Positions 1-8,417 of a DNA stretch of 64,000 bases are shown here, one piece after another. Both the position numbers and the translations under genes were made by a program. Origin of the DNA: Oscillospiraceae bacterium. GTDB lineage: Bacteria > Bacillota > Clostridia > Oscillospirales > Acutalibacteraceae. Where the stretch lies: assembly GCA_031288555.1 (NCBI GenBank), contig JAITRE010000001.1, positions 26,763-90,762 on the forward strand, given 5' to 3'. Position 1 is the first letter of the stretch; each line of letters starts with the position of its first letter. The notes below the pieces were generated by a model that saw only the letters and a program-made list of their open reading frames with translations, was not told where the DNA came from and did no database searches.

Positions 1-1
1 A

Positions 2-253
2 CAAGTATTAAACTCAGGGGTTCAAACAATATCGACAATTCATGCCGGTAGTGTTGAAGAACTTTTAAGAAAAGATCAAGGACGAGAGTTATTGAAAACA
101 GGAGCATTTCAAAACATAGTCATAATGAAAGGAAGAGCTACTCCTTTAGAAATAAAAAAAATTTATAAGGTAAGTGATGAAGATGCTAAGATTTTTAGGG
201 ATGGCAATGCTAACTTTTTGCACCTCTTTGATAGGATATCAAGCATCTCATAA
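2..253 (+). CDS. spoIIIAA: Stage III sporulation protein AA (SpoIIIAA), 3' end only
   Basis: The gene enters from the left edge; only the last 83 codons are present. The visible part reads STIHAGSVEELLRK followed by GAFQNIVIMKGR, typical of the C-terminal part of the SpoIIIAA secretion-type ATPase that powers the mother-cell side of the SpoIIIA-SpoIIQ feeding channel. It is the first gene of the spoIIIA operon and is followed without a gap by spoIIIAB. Odd point: its frame continues past the spoIIIAB start and stops only at 251-253, so about 77 bp overlap and the last 25 or so residues do not resemble the family. Family assignment is firm from context; the tail may be junk created by loss of the ancestral stop. 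Confidence 0.88.
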   Translation, partial: QVLNSGVQTISTIHAGSVEELLRKDQGRELLKTGAFQNIVIMKGRATPLEIKKIYKVSDEDAKIFRDGNANFLHLFDRISSIS

Positions 254-689
254 ATTATTTGTAAGAAAAATTTTTTTAGAAGAATACCTAAGTTTTTTAA
301 ACTTTGTTCAAACACAAATAAGATATACTGCAATTGCTCCTCATAAAATTATAGAAAAATCTTTAGGCAAGAACGAAATCAATATCTTTTTAAATATTTT
401 AAAACAAAATTTAAAAACTGATAAAACTTTTTTTGCATCGTGGTCAAATGCTATTTTTAAAATAAAAGAAAGCTTTGGACTTAGTAAAGATGACGTTTTT
501 ACAATGATGGATTTTGGTGAAAAACTTGGAACAAGCGATGTAAGAAGCCAATTAAAACTTTGCGATTTACATATAAAATTTATAAACGATCATATAAAAG
601 AAGCAGAACAATCAAAAAATCAAATGTCAAAATTATACCTCACTCTTGGAGTCGCAGCGGGAATGGGGATTTCACTATTGTTTCTGTGA
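177..689 (+). CDS. spoIIIAB: Stage III sporulation protein AB (SpoIIIAB)
   Basis: Encodes about 170 residues, the usual size for SpoIIIAB, a membrane-anchored component of the SpoIIIA-SpoIIQ channel between mother cell and forespore (distantly related to type II secretion GspF). There is a hydrophobic segment near the N-terminus (residues 5-22), a helical middle and a second hydrophobic segment at the extreme C-terminus (GVAAGMGISLLFL). ATG 177 was chosen because AAGG at 167-170 lies 6 nt upstream; GTG 174 and ATG 183 are alternatives. It sits inside the end of spoIIIAA and is followed by spoIIIAC after 22 bp. Assignment rests on size, topology and operon order. Confidence 0.88.
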   Translation: MKMLRFLGMAMLTFCTSLIGYQASHKLFVRKIFLEEYLSFLNFVQTQIRYTAIAPHKIIEKSLGKNEINIFLNILKQNLKTDKTFFASWSNAIFKIKESFGLSKDDVFTMMDFGEKLGTSDVRSQLKLCDLHIKFINDHIKEAEQSKNQMSKLYLTLGVAAGMGISLLFL

Positions 690-711
690 GGGGAGTTTGA
701 GGGAAAGATAA

Positions 712-906
712 ATGAACGTAGATTTAATTTTTAAAATTGCAGCTATAGGTATAATAGTGGCTATATTAAATCAAGTTCTGATACGTGCCGGAAGAGAAGA
801 TCAGGCTATGATGACCACTCTTGCTGGTCTAATAGTTGTACTTATGATGATAGTTAAAGAAGTGGACAATTTATTTAGAACTATAAAAACAATATTTGAG
901 TTGTGA
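712..906 (+). CDS. spoIIIAC: Stage III sporulation protein AC (SpoIIIAC)
   Basis: A 64-residue protein with two membrane segments (about residues 5-25 and 32-50), the size and topology of SpoIIIAC. Residues such as NQVLIRAGREDQA in the connecting loop are characteristic of the family. A good ribosome binding site, GAGGGA at 699-704, precedes ATG 712. SpoIIIAC and SpoIIIAD are small integral membrane proteins of the SpoIIIA channel needed for late forespore gene expression. The stop codon at 904-906 is only 4 nt before the preferred spoIIIAD start, so translation is probably coupled. Confidence 0.92.
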   Translation: MNVDLIFKIAAIGIIVAILNQVLIRAGREDQAMMTTLAGLIVVLMMIVKEVDNLFRTIKTIFEL

Positions 907-910
907 TATT

Positions 911-1300
911 ATGGAAAGTTTAGCTTTATTTTTACTTGCAATAATTTGCTCTATGATATGTGTTATGTTAAAAGAACACAATCCTGAGTACTCGTTCATT
1001 TTAAGTTTAGCAGCAGGCACATTTATGATTTTATCAGTATTTTCTAAGGCTTCATCAATATTTGTTCATCTTAAAAATTTATTATTTGCTGCAAATTTAT
1101 CATCAGATTACGGAAGTGTGTTGTTTAAATGTTTGGGAATTTGTTTTATTTCACAATTTTCTTCTGATTCTTGCAAAGATGCAGGACAAACATCGCTAGC
1201 TTCTAAAGTAGAACTTGTGGGAAAAATACTAGTTGTAGTAACATCTTTGCCAATATTTGAAAAAGTTGTAGAAACCGCAGAAAAGCTTTTAAGAATATAA
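911..1300 (+). CDS. spoIIIAD: Stage III sporulation protein AD (SpoIIIAD)
   Basis: About 129 residues with several hydrophobic stretches, matching SpoIIIAD. The motif VMLKEHNPEYSFILSLAAG resembles the conserved loop and second membrane segment of the family. Start choice: ATG 911 gives a protein close to family length; an in-frame TTG at 896 would overlap spoIIIAC by 11 bp. No clear ribosome binding site precedes either, which fits translational coupling to spoIIIAC. It is the fourth gene of the spoIIIA operon; the following spoIIIAE start lies about 100 bp downstream. Confidence 0.9.
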   Translation: MESLALFLLAIICSMICVMLKEHNPEYSFILSLAAGTFMILSVFSKASSIFVHLKNLLFAANLSSDYGSVLFKCLGICFISQFSSDSCKDAGQTSLASKVELVGKILVVVTSLPIFEKVVETAEKLLRI

Positions 1301-1399
1301 TTAAAATTTTAAAAAATTAATTTTAGATAGATTCAAAAATTGCTTAAGTTTTGCAAATCTTTATTTAAGATTGGTAGAGCTTTTCTTGTGAGGAAAGAA

Positions 1400-2584
1400 A
1401 TGAAATTTAAAAAAAAGAAATTTCAAGCTGCAATGAGTTTTTTTGTATTTTTTATATTTTTCTTTTGCTTTCAAAACTTTTCTTCTGCATTTGATAATAA
1501 CAAAAAAGAAAACAATACTGAAGAAATCTACAAAAATCAACTAGAAAATAGTGGAGCAAACAAATTAAAAGAAAGTCTACCTGAAGAAACTGCAGAAACC
1601 TTGGAAAAAATAGGTGTTGACAGAGTAGATTGGAGACAATTAATGGCTCTAACACCGGATAGAATTTTTTTTCAAATATTTAAAATGATAAAAAAAATAG
1701 CTCCCGCTCCAATTAAATCTATATTTTATATACTTTCAATTGTGTTAATATGCTCTTTACTTGATAATTTAAAAACACCTCTGGAAAAACATTCTTTTAG
1801 GAGCATATTATCTGCTGTCAGTTGCTTGTGTATATCTGTTGCAATAGTTATGCCTATGGTTGGCTTTATTGAAAAAGCGTCCATCGTCATAAAAAGTAGT
1901 TCGGGCTTTATGCTATCATACATACCAATAATGGGGGCAATTTTGTTGAGTGAAGGTAAAGGGGTTTCGGCGAGTTCATATCAAGTTTTAATGATGGGCA
2001 TAACTCAAGTTATTTCGCAAATTGCTTCGAACGTACTTGTGCCTATGCTCAATTCTCTTTTGGCAATTTCTCTTGTATCATCTATATCCAGAAGAATTAG
2101 TGTTGAGGGGGTTTGTCGTTTTTTTTACAAAATTATAAAGTGGGTTCTATCTTTATCTATGACAACATTTGCAAGTTTGCTAACTTTACAAAGCATAGTT
2201 GGGGCATCTGTTGATAACATTGGATCTAAAGCTGCCAAATTTATAATTAGCAGTTTTGTTCCGGTTGTTGGAGGAGCATTAAGTGACGCATTTACAACCG
2301 TAAGAAGCTGCGTAAAACTTTTAAAATCTTCTGTTGGTGCCTTTGGAATTATTGCGGGAGAATTTATATTTTTACCTATCATAATAGAAGCAATGCTTTG
2401 GTTGTTTTCAATTTATTTATGCAGCGCTATTAGTGATATTTTTAATCTCGGCAAGATTTCAAATTTACTCGCAAACTCGGCGCGAGTTATATCCATGGTC
2501 TTATCGGTTGTAATGTCGTGCGTAATTCTTTTAATAATTTCCAGTGTGATTGTTTTAACAATTAGCGATAATATTTCTACTTAA
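1400..2584 (+). CDS. spoIIIAE: Stage III sporulation protein AE (SpoIIIAE)
   Basis: Encodes 394 residues, near the usual ~400 of SpoIIIAE, a polytopic membrane protein of the SpoIIIA-SpoIIQ channel. There is an N-terminal signal-like segment (FFVFFIFFFCF), a short hydrophilic part, then about seven or eight membrane spans. Family-like stretches include SYIPIMGAILLSEGK and a VVGGALSDAF motif. ATG 1400 was chosen because AGGAAAG at 1391 lies 5 nt upstream; the frame remains open to TTG 1340 but that region is basic and lacks a ribosome site. Position between spoIIIAD and spoIIIAF confirms the assignment. Confidence 0.93.
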   Translation: MKFKKKKFQAAMSFFVFFIFFFCFQNFSSAFDNNKKENNTEEIYKNQLENSGANKLKESLPEETAETLEKIGVDRVDWRQLMALTPDRIFFQIFKMIKKIAPAPIKSIFYILSIVLICSLLDNLKTPLEKHSFRSILSAVSCLCISVAIVMPMVGFIEKASIVIKSSSGFMLSYIPIMGAILLSEGKGVSASSYQVLMMGITQVISQIASNVLVPMLNSLLAISLVSSISRRISVEGVCRFFYKIIKWVLSLSMTTFASLLTLQSIVGASVDNIGSKAAKFIISSFVPVVGGALSDAFTTVRSCVKLLKSSVGAFGIIAGEFIFLPIIIEAMLWLFSIYLCSAISDIFNLGKISNLLANSARVISMVLSVVMSCVILLIISSVIVLTISDNIST

Positions 2585-2599
2585 AGCGAGGGGTTTTTG

Positions 2600-3085
2600 A
2601 TGGGTCAAATACACAAATGGACTTTTGTTTTGTGTTTAGCTGTTTTAATATGTTCTATTTTTGAAATGACTTCTCCTAACGGCAAAATGCAAAATGTACT
2701 ACGATTTGTTTTGGGAATTTTCTTACTTTGCGCAATAATCGTGCCAATTTCTGATGTTAATTTTAAAAATACTTACTTTAAAAAAATAAATTTACAAAAA
2801 ACCAATCAACAAGAAACAGAGTTAAAGCAAGAAGTGGAAAATCAAACTTTAAATTTGGCAAAAAAACGATTAAAAGATCTAGCGGCAAACACTTTATTGC
2901 AAGAAAACATAGAGGCAGAAGAAATTGAAATTTTTATGGATATTAAAGAAGAGGGTAGCATATCAATTAAGAAGATACGTGTTATTTTAGAAAAAAGATC
3001 GGAAGAAAAAATAAACAAAGCTAAGGGGGTTTTAAAAAAAGAACTGGGTATAGAAGACATTGAAGTGAGCTTGAAACTTGACTAA
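2600..3085 (+). CDS. spoIIIAF: Stage III sporulation protein AF (SpoIIIAF)
   Basis: About 161 residues with two N-terminal membrane spans (residues 7-25 and 34-53, FVLGIFLLCAIIVPI) and a charged extracytoplasmic domain, the architecture of SpoIIIAF. The soluble domain ends in a region with alternating charged residues like the ring-building domains of SpoIIIAF/AG/AH. ATG 2600 follows a strong GCGAGGGG site at 2586-2593; a TTG one codon earlier is less likely. It is separated from spoIIIAE by 15 bp, so co-transcription is certain in practice. Confidence 0.9.
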   Translation: MGQIHKWTFVLCLAVLICSIFEMTSPNGKMQNVLRFVLGIFLLCAIIVPISDVNFKNTYFKKINLQKTNQQETELKQEVENQTLNLAKKRLKDLAANTLLQENIEAEEIEIFMDIKEEGSISIKKIRVILEKRSEEKINKAKGVLKKELGIEDIEVSLKLD

Positions 3086-3169
3086 TTTTTAAGTTTTCAT
3101 TTTTAAAATATGCACTCTTTGTGGAAAATAACCATAAAATTTTATAGAACGTTGAATAAGGGGGAAAAA

Positions 3170-3763
3170 ATGAATAAAGACTCTAAGACTTTAAGAAAAT
3201 CAAAAAATCAAACTTTTCTTTTTAAAAATATTTTAGATAAATTTGCAAGAAAAGAAGGATTTAAAAAAATTGTTGTAGCAGTTGGCATTTTAGGTATTAT
3301 ATTAGTATTTGTTTCCAGTTTTTTAAAACCCGGTACAACGTTAAAATCTGAAAGAAATAAAACATCAGCTCAAACTTACATAGAACAAATGCAGAAAAAT
3401 CTTGAGTATTTAATAAGTAATATAGAAGGTGCTGGTAAATCTGAAGTTTTAATAACACTCGAAAATGGTTCTGAAATAATTTACGCAAGGGAAGAAAAAA
3501 AGAACCAAGAATCAAGCGAAGACAAAGCAAAAGGAGAACTGGGAAAAATAAAACAAAGTGATGATTTTGAAATTAAATATATAACGGTTAGAGAATCTGA
3601 TGGAAACGAAAGAGCCTTGCAAATTAAAGAAGTAGAACCAAAAGTTAAGGGGGTGGTTGTAGTTTGCGAAGGAGGAAACAACAAAAATGTAAAAGAAAAG
3701 ATAATAAATGCTATAAAAACAATTTTTAGTATACTAAAATCGCAGGTTTTTGTAACACGTTAA
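3170..3763 (+). CDS. spoIIIAG: Stage III sporulation protein AG (SpoIIIAG)
   Basis: Encodes 197 residues: a basic N-terminal tail, one membrane span at about residues 33-51 (VVAVGILGIILVFVSSF) and an intermembrane domain. The conserved LISNIEGAGKSEVLITLENG stretch identifies SpoIIIAG, which forms the large ring of the feeding-tube channel in the space between mother cell and forespore. ATG 3170 is preceded by AAGGGGG at 3159-3165. An upstream in-frame ATG at 3110 lacks a ribosome site. The conserved C-terminal pattern KGVVVVCEGGNN is also visible. Confidence 0.93.
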   Translation: MNKDSKTLRKSKNQTFLFKNILDKFARKEGFKKIVVAVGILGIILVFVSSFLKPGTTLKSERNKTSAQTYIEQMQKNLEYLISNIEGAGKSEVLITLENGSEIIYAREEKKNQESSEDKAKGELGKIKQSDDFEIKYITVRESDGNERALQIKEVEPKVKGVVVVCEGGNNKNVKEKIINAIKTIFSILKSQVFVTR

Positions 3764-3865
3764 TTGACATAAAAAACTTTAAAAAATCAATTTTTGTTTT
3801 AAAAACCACCGCGTTTAAATAAATTTATTTTAACAAAAGACAAAAAATTAAAGGGGGAGATTTTG

Positions 3866-4477
3866 ATGGCTTATTTTGGAAAACGTCAACTAGTGCTGGC
3901 GGCTTTGGTTGTTGCTTTAGGAACGGCGGTATATTTAAATTGGCAATTTTCTGCTAATAAGGATCTTGTTATAACAGATATTGAAAGCGATTCAAAAGAA
4001 TTGGGAGAAGCTCAATTTGTAAACAATAATGTTGAGGGGCAAAATGCTGAAATAGAAGATGCCGATTCAGAAAGTGACGACGTTCAAAATCAAGAAGTTT
4101 CTACTAAACCTCAAGAAGAAGGTGAAGGAAAAAATTATTTTGAACAGACAAAACTAAAACGAAAAAAAACTCACGAAGAAGCTACTAATGCAATAAAAAA
4201 AATTCTTGATAGTGTAACGTCAAGCGAAAGTGCAAAAACAGAAGCTATAAAACAAGGCGGAGAAATAACAAAAACTATACAACAAGAAAGTAATGTGGAA
4301 AGCCTTCTTGCTGCAAAAGGATTCGAAGAAAGTATCGCTTTCATACACAACGATGAATGTACTGTCGTTGTTGAAAAAGGTTTACTTAACAAAAACAGCT
4401 TACTTGATATAAAAGATATCGTTGTGGGTCAAGGTGGAATTGCAATTGAAAAAATAAAGATAATTGAAGCAAAATAA
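3866..4477 (+). CDS. spoIIIAH: Stage III sporulation protein AH (SpoIIIAH)
   Basis: Encodes 203 residues: a short cytoplasmic start (MAYFGKRQ), a single membrane span at residues 8-26, an acidic linker rich in Glu/Asp, and a C-terminal ring-building domain (about 100-203) as in the EscJ/YscJ-like SpoIIIAH that docks with forespore SpoIIQ. The piece SLLAAKGFEESIAFI is typical. ATG 3866 follows AAGGGGGAGA at 3851-3860. A 100 bp gap separates it from spoIIIAG. It is the last gene of the operon; no Asp23 or amaP-like gene follows. Confidence 0.92.
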   Translation: MAYFGKRQLVLAALVVALGTAVYLNWQFSANKDLVITDIESDSKELGEAQFVNNNVEGQNAEIEDADSESDDVQNQEVSTKPQEEGEGKNYFEQTKLKRKKTHEEATNAIKKILDSVTSSESAKTEAIKQGGEITKTIQQESNVESLLAAKGFEESIAFIHNDECTVVVEKGLLNKNSLLDIKDIVVGQGGIAIEKIKIIEAK

Positions 4478-4485
4478 AAAATAAA

Positions 4486-4662
4486 TGTTGACACGTTTAT
4501 ATATACACATTGTTGTTGAATTTTTTTCTAAATAATTTATCAACAATTGTAGTTTAAAATATTTGCAACTAAATTTAGGCTTTATATTTTGATTTTATCA
4601 ACATTTTCAACAGAGTTTTAAACAGTTTCAACCGAGTTTTCAACAAAAACGTTTAATCAACA
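4486..4662. other. Cluster of DnaA-box-like motifs downstream of spoIIIAH
   Basis: This gene-free stretch holds two TTATCAACA motifs (4537-4545, 4595-4603), two TTTTCAACA (4604-4612, 4637-4645) and weaker relatives (TGTTGACAC 4486, TGTTGAATT 4514, GTTTCAACC 4625, TAATCAACA 4654). The exact forms are the same 9-mers that build the oriC array at 37100-37411. Such motifs occur singly elsewhere in coding DNA, but four exact copies within about 110 bp stand out. A DnaA-binding or titration locus is inferred; binding is not shown. Confidence 0.5.
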
Positions 4663-4698
4663 GTAATTACAAAATGTATTTGGATACTCAGTAATTTA

Positions 4699-4760
4699 GA
4701 CAAAACACAAATTTTTTGAAAAACTAAATAGTTTTTTTAAAAAAATAATTTGGTTTTGTC
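4699..4760 (+). terminator. Long imperfect hairpin, probable spoIIIA operon terminator
   Basis: Outer arms GACAAAAC (4699-4706) and GTTTTGTC (4753-4760) pair perfectly. Inside them lies a nested hairpin AAAAACT-AAAT-AGTTTTT (4719-4736). The outer stem is followed by TTTTAAT. Its position 220 bp after spoIIIAH and before the convergent spoVAD fits a terminator, although the stem is long and AT-rich. Confidence 0.4.
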
Positions 4761-4927
4761 TTTTAATAAAAGATTAACTTGAAAAAAATAATATAATTAA
4801 ATTGTTAATTTTTGCTAAAAATTTTAATAATATATTAAGAAAAATAAAATATTAACTAAAAATTGATAAAAATATAGAAGTTGTTCAAAAAACTTATTTT
4901 GGTTTCGGCTTAATAATTTATGGTGGC

Positions 4928-5947
4928 TTAATCACTTTTAAACCAAAGTAAATGAGCTATAGACGGTATACTTTCTCCTTGCTGAGAAGAAGTTGGCGAC
5001 ATTAAAGCTCCTGTTGCCATAAATAAAACATTTTTCATCTCTTTTCTTCTCATACTTTTAAATACATAAGAACAAAGAATTAACCCGGAACACCCACATC
5101 CAGAGCCTCCAGAATGAACATCTTGTTCCTCTCTGTGAAAAACCATCAAACCACAATCATTGTGTCTGTCTCCGAGAATAATTTTTTCTTTAAGCAAAAG
5201 CTCTTTTAAAATTTTGCTACCAACCACACCTAAATCTCCTGTTAAAATTAAATCAAAATCTTGCGGATGAGTTTTTGTGTCTTCAAAAAAATTTTTAAGA
5301 GTATCTGCAGCAGCGGGCGCCATAGCAGCCCCCATATTTGTGGTATCTTTTACTCCTAAATCAACCATTTTTCCAAAAGTTACAGCTTGAATAAAAGGCC
5401 CTTGGCCACTTGTTGCAACTACTGCGGCACCAGAACCAGTTACTGTCCATTGAGCCGTTTGAAATCTTTGGCAACCATACTCTAAGGGAAATCTATATTG
5501 CCTTTCTGCAGCACAAAAATGCGAAGAAGTAACTCCAACACATCGATTTGCCGCTTTGGACGCAACCATTATAGAGGCCATCGACAAAACTTGCGCCATT
5601 GTAGAGCAAGCCCCAAATTGCCCTACGAAAGGTATGTTAAAATCTTTAATCCCAAATGTTGAGGAAAGACACTGATTAAGAAGGTCTCCAGAAAAAATTA
5701 TATTTATATCTTCTGGTTTAATTTTTGACTTTTTAATAGCAAGACTTACAGCTTCTGTTTGAAGACGACTTTCGCCTTTTTCAAAAGAATCTTCGCCCAA
5801 CTTACTGTCTTCAAAAATTTTATCAAAATATTTAGCAAACGGACCTTGACCCTCTTTTTTACCACAAACCGCCGCAAAACCTTCTATGTTAGGCATATTT
5901 TTAAACTTTATTGTATATTTTCCAACTCTTTCAATCGTGAGAATCAC
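4928..5947 (-). CDS. spoVAD: Stage V sporulation protein AD (SpoVAD)
   Basis: About 339 residues with the thiolase-like fold of SpoVAD, which binds dipicolinic acid during its uptake into the forespore and its release on germination. Recognisable blocks are GDLLNQCLSS, GQFGACSTMA, SSHFCAAERQYRFPLEYG, TVTGSGAAV, MGAAMAPAAADT, LTGDLGVVGS and GGSGCGCSG. The usual partners spoVAC and spoVAE are not adjacent: the downstream side faces spoIIIAH and only a 50-residue membrane protein lies upstream. The start is uncertain: GTG 5947 is directly abutted by the only ribosome-site-like sequence (AGAGGTGA), yet alignment with known proteins supports a start about here. Confidence 0.93.
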   Translation of the reverse strand: MILTIERVGKYTIKFKNMPNIEGFAAVCGKKEGQGPFAKYFDKIFEDSKLGEDSFEKGESRLQTEAVSLAIKKSKIKPEDINIIFSGDLLNQCLSSTFGIKDFNIPFVGQFGACSTMAQVLSMASIMVASKAANRCVGVTSSHFCAAERQYRFPLEYGCQRFQTAQWTVTGSGAAVVATSGQGPFIQAVTFGKMVDLGVKDTTNMGAAMAPAAADTLKNFFEDTKTHPQDFDLILTGDLGVVGSKILKELLLKEKIILGDRHNDCGLMVFHREEQDVHSGGSGCGCSGLILCSYVFKSMRRKEMKNVLFMATGALMSPTSSQQGESIPSIAHLLWFKSD

Positions 5948-6051
5948 CTCTGTTTATTAATAACTATATAATAATTTTGAGTATCTCGACAAAATATTAA
6001 AACTTAAAATTTAAAACAAACGCCATAAAAACGTTATTTTTTATTAATTAT

Positions 6052-6204
6052 CTAAAAAATACTTTTTATTAATACTTTTCTAATAGAAAAGCCCAATAAC
6101 ATACCTAAAAATCCAACTAAAATAAAAATTTTCATCGTTGCTAAAGTCCTTCTGCCCAATATAAAATAGCTAAATAATAAAAACAAAAATTTTATTACTT
6201 TCAT
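6052..6204 (-). CDS. Small two-span membrane protein, 50 residues, unknown
   Basis: A short open frame with a strong ribosome site: GGAGG followed by AAAA and then ATG at 6204-6202, stop TAG at 6054-6052. It encodes MKVIKFLFLLFSYFILGRRT and continues LATMKIFILVGFLGMLLGFS, ending in a basic tail IRKVLIKSIF. Two hydrophobic segments (about 4-16 and 24-39) with basic residues between and after them suggest an integral membrane protein. It lies upstream of spoVAD on the same strand, 105 bp from the spoVAD start. No family is recognised; the perfect ribosome site is the best argument that it is real. Confidence 0.55.
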   Translation of the reverse strand: MKVIKFLFLLFSYFILGRRTLATMKIFILVGFLGMLLGFSIRKVLIKSIF

Positions 6205-6460
6205 TTTTCCTCCATTTAGAAAAACTTTTTAAACTTAAAATCAATATAAATAAAAAATTAAACATTCAAAACTTTTCATTATAAATTATTGACAAAACTT
6301 TAAAATTTAAACCCAGTAACTTTTTGTCAACAAAATAATTTTTTTAAAAACTTAATAGTTATAAAAATACTTTTAAACTATATTTCTAAAAAATTAGACT
6401 TACTTATTTAAATTATAAATATTAAAATTTGAACTTAATTTTTAATCCGTAAATATAAAA

Positions 6461-6498
6461 ACACCTTAAGCTTTTATCTTTAGCTAAGCTTAGGGTGT
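6461..6498 (-). terminator. Hairpin with T-tract, likely terminator on the minus strand
   Basis: ACACCTTAAGCT (6461-6472) pairs with AGCTTAGGGTGT (6487-6498), a 12 bp stem with one G-U pair and a 14-nt loop. Read on the minus strand the stem is followed by TTTTTATATTTA, so it would stop transcripts coming from rny, 360 nt upstream. On the plus strand TATAATTTT follows, so it may work both ways. Confidence 0.6.
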
Positions 6499-6751
6499 TA
6501 TAATTTTAATTTAGTATTTTCAAAAATTAAAAAATTGCTACAAATTCCTGTGATAATTTTCAAATCTTAACAAAAAATTTTATTATTTTTAAGAAGACAG
6601 CAATTTAAAATTTTATTAAAAAGCAAATTTTTAAACTCAAATTATAGGTAAAATTCTTTACAAGAACTTACAAACGTTGAACTATATAAATTTTATAAGA
6701 CCAAATTTAACTTTTTTTACGTCAGAGTTTTAAATTTACGTTCACACTTAA

Positions 6752-6784
6752 TGTTTTAAATCAATCGTTAATTGGTTTAAAACA
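6752..6784. repeat. Inverted repeat just past the rny stop codon
   Basis: TGTTTTAAATCAAT (6752-6765) and ATTGGTTTAAAACA (6771-6784) form a 14 bp stem with one G-U pair around a 5-nt loop, 76 nt beyond the rny stop. No T-tract follows on either strand, so it is more likely an mRNA 3'-end stabilising hairpin than a simple terminator. Confidence 0.4.
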
Positions 6785-6860
6785 CTGAAAAATTTAATAA
6801 CATTCTTAAAAAACTTGCGAATTTTACGTGTTATCATATTATGTAGAAAAAATTAATAAA

Positions 6861-8417
6861 CTATCTAGCGTAATCCATAAAACGACTTTCTCTTATAATG
6901 TTAACTTTAATTTGACCAGGGAATTTAAGATCATCTTGAACTTTTTTGCAAATGTTTCTTGCAAGCAAAGCCATTGCCTCATCTTTAATTGTATCTGGGT
7001 TTACTATAATCCTAATTTCCCTTCCGGCTTGAATAGCAAAACAATGCTCTACACCATCAAAAGAAGAAGCTAATTCTTCCAATTTTTCAAGGCGTTTTAT
7101 ATGATTTTCAAGGTTTTCTCTTCTGGCTCCGGGTCTAGCAGCAGAAATTGCATCTGCAGCCTGAACAATACAAGCAACCAAACTATTGGGTTCTACATCT
7201 CCGTGATGAGCTTCTATCGCGTGAATAATGGCTGGATCCTCTTTATATTTCCTAGCTACATCAGCACCAATCTCAACGTGAGAACCTTCGATAGTATGGC
7301 TTAAAGCCTTTCCTATATCATGTAAAAGACCAGCTCTTCTAGCAAAAATGGGATCAATTCCGATTTCAAAACATATCATCGCACAAATTTGAGAAACTTC
7401 TAATGAATGTTCAAGAACATTTTGACCGTAACTCATCCTGTAGTGCAGTCTACCTAAGAGCTCAACAAGATCTGGGTGAAGTGGAGCAATTTTTGCCTCA
7501 ATTACAGCTCTTTCTCCTTCTGACTTTATGGTGTTGTTAACCTCTTGTTTTGCTTTTTCAATCATTTCTTCAATTTTGGTAGGATGAATTCTTCCATCAA
7601 GAATAAGCTTCTCAAGAGCCACTCTAGCAATTTCTCTACGAACTGGATCAAAAGTGGAAAGAGTTATAGCTTCTGGCGTATCGTCAATTATAAGATCGAC
7701 GCCCGTTAACATTTCAATTGTCCTAATATTTCGTCCTTCGCGGCCTATAATTCTTCCCTTCATATCGTCGCTTGGAAGCATAACTACAGAAATAGTTGTT
7801 TCAGCAACATGATCAGCAGCTATACGTTGCATTACCGTAGACAATATTTCTCTTGATTTTTTGTCTGACTCATTTTTTAGTCGTTGTTCAAAATCTTTAA
7901 TTTTTAAACTTTTTTCACGATCTAATTCTAAATCTATTTTTTTAAGCAATTTTTCTTTTGCTTGTTCTTGAGAAAGCTCAGATATTTCTTCTAATAAAGA
8001 AAGCTGTTTATTTTTAAAAATTTCAGCTTCATTTAATTTTTCTTGAGCAAGCTTCAATTTATTGTTAATATTTTCATGCCTAGAATCTAGTTGATTTGAC
8101 CTTTTTTCTAAAAACTCTTCTTTTTCTTGAAGTTTCCTTTCTTGTTTAGCAATATTTCTACGTTGATCCGACAACTCTCTATCAGCATCTGTCCTGGATT
8201 TTATAATCTCATCTTTCGCTTGCAACAATGCATCCTTTTTTTTTACTTCCGCTTCTCGTTTAGCATCTTCAATTATATGTTTAGCTTCTTCTTCGACGGA
8301 ATTCAGTGTAATTCTGTCTATTTTTTTCTTGCGAGACATCCCAAAGGTAAACCCACCATAAGCTCCGGCAAAAACGCAAAATATAATCAACAAAATAATA
8401 CTCCAAAAATTAAACAA
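6861..8417 (-). CDS. rny: Ribonuclease Y
   Basis: 518 residues, the normal size of RNase Y, the membrane-tethered endoribonuclease that starts mRNA decay in Firmicutes. Order of parts: N-terminal membrane anchor (residues 3-25), long coiled coil (about 35-200) rich in Lys/Glu, KH RNA-binding domain with [20 protein letters not shown] sequence ([16 protein letters not shown]), then the HD domain with [12 protein letters not shown] and EAHHGDVEP. The TTG start at 8417 is 9 nt after a perfect GGAGGT site. It stands alone, without recA/cinA or ymdB neighbours. Two hairpins lie downstream. Confidence 0.96.
   Translation of the reverse strand: MFNFWSIILLIIFCVFAGAYGGFTFGMSRKKKIDRITLNSVEEEAKHIIEDAKREAEVKKKDALLQAKDEIIKSRTDADRELSDQRRNIAKQERKLQEKEEFLEKRSNQLDSRHENINNKLKLAQEKLNEAEIFKNKQLSLLEEISELSQEQAKEKLLKKIDLELDREKSLKIKDFEQRLKNESDKKSREILSTVMQRIAADHVAETTISVVMLPSDDMKGRIIGREGRNIRTIEMLTGVDLIIDDTPEAITLSTFDPVRREIARVALEKLILDGRIHPTKIEEMIEKAKQEVNNTIKSEGERAVIEAKIAPLHPDLVELLGRLHYRMSYGQNVLEHSLEVSQICAMICFEIGIDPIFARRAGLLHDIGKALSHTIEGSHVEIGADVARKYKEDPAIIHAIEAHHGDVEPNSLVACIVQAADAISAARPGARRENLENHIKRLEKLEELASSFDGVEHCFAIQAGREIRIIVNPDTIKDEAMALLARNICKKVQDDLKFPGQIKVNIIRESRFMDYAR

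Larger units (their letters stand above)
6205..6860. other. AT-rich gene-free stretch with two hairpins
   Basis: No open frame with a ribosome site was found here on either strand. Apart from the hairpins at 6461-6498 and 6752-6784 the sequence is homogeneous A/T-rich spacer between rny and the small membrane protein. Confidence 0.5.

Noticed and set aside
4488..4516. TTGACA as promoter after spoIIIAH
   Set aside because: No -10 box at 16-18 nt; it is better read as one of the box-like motifs.
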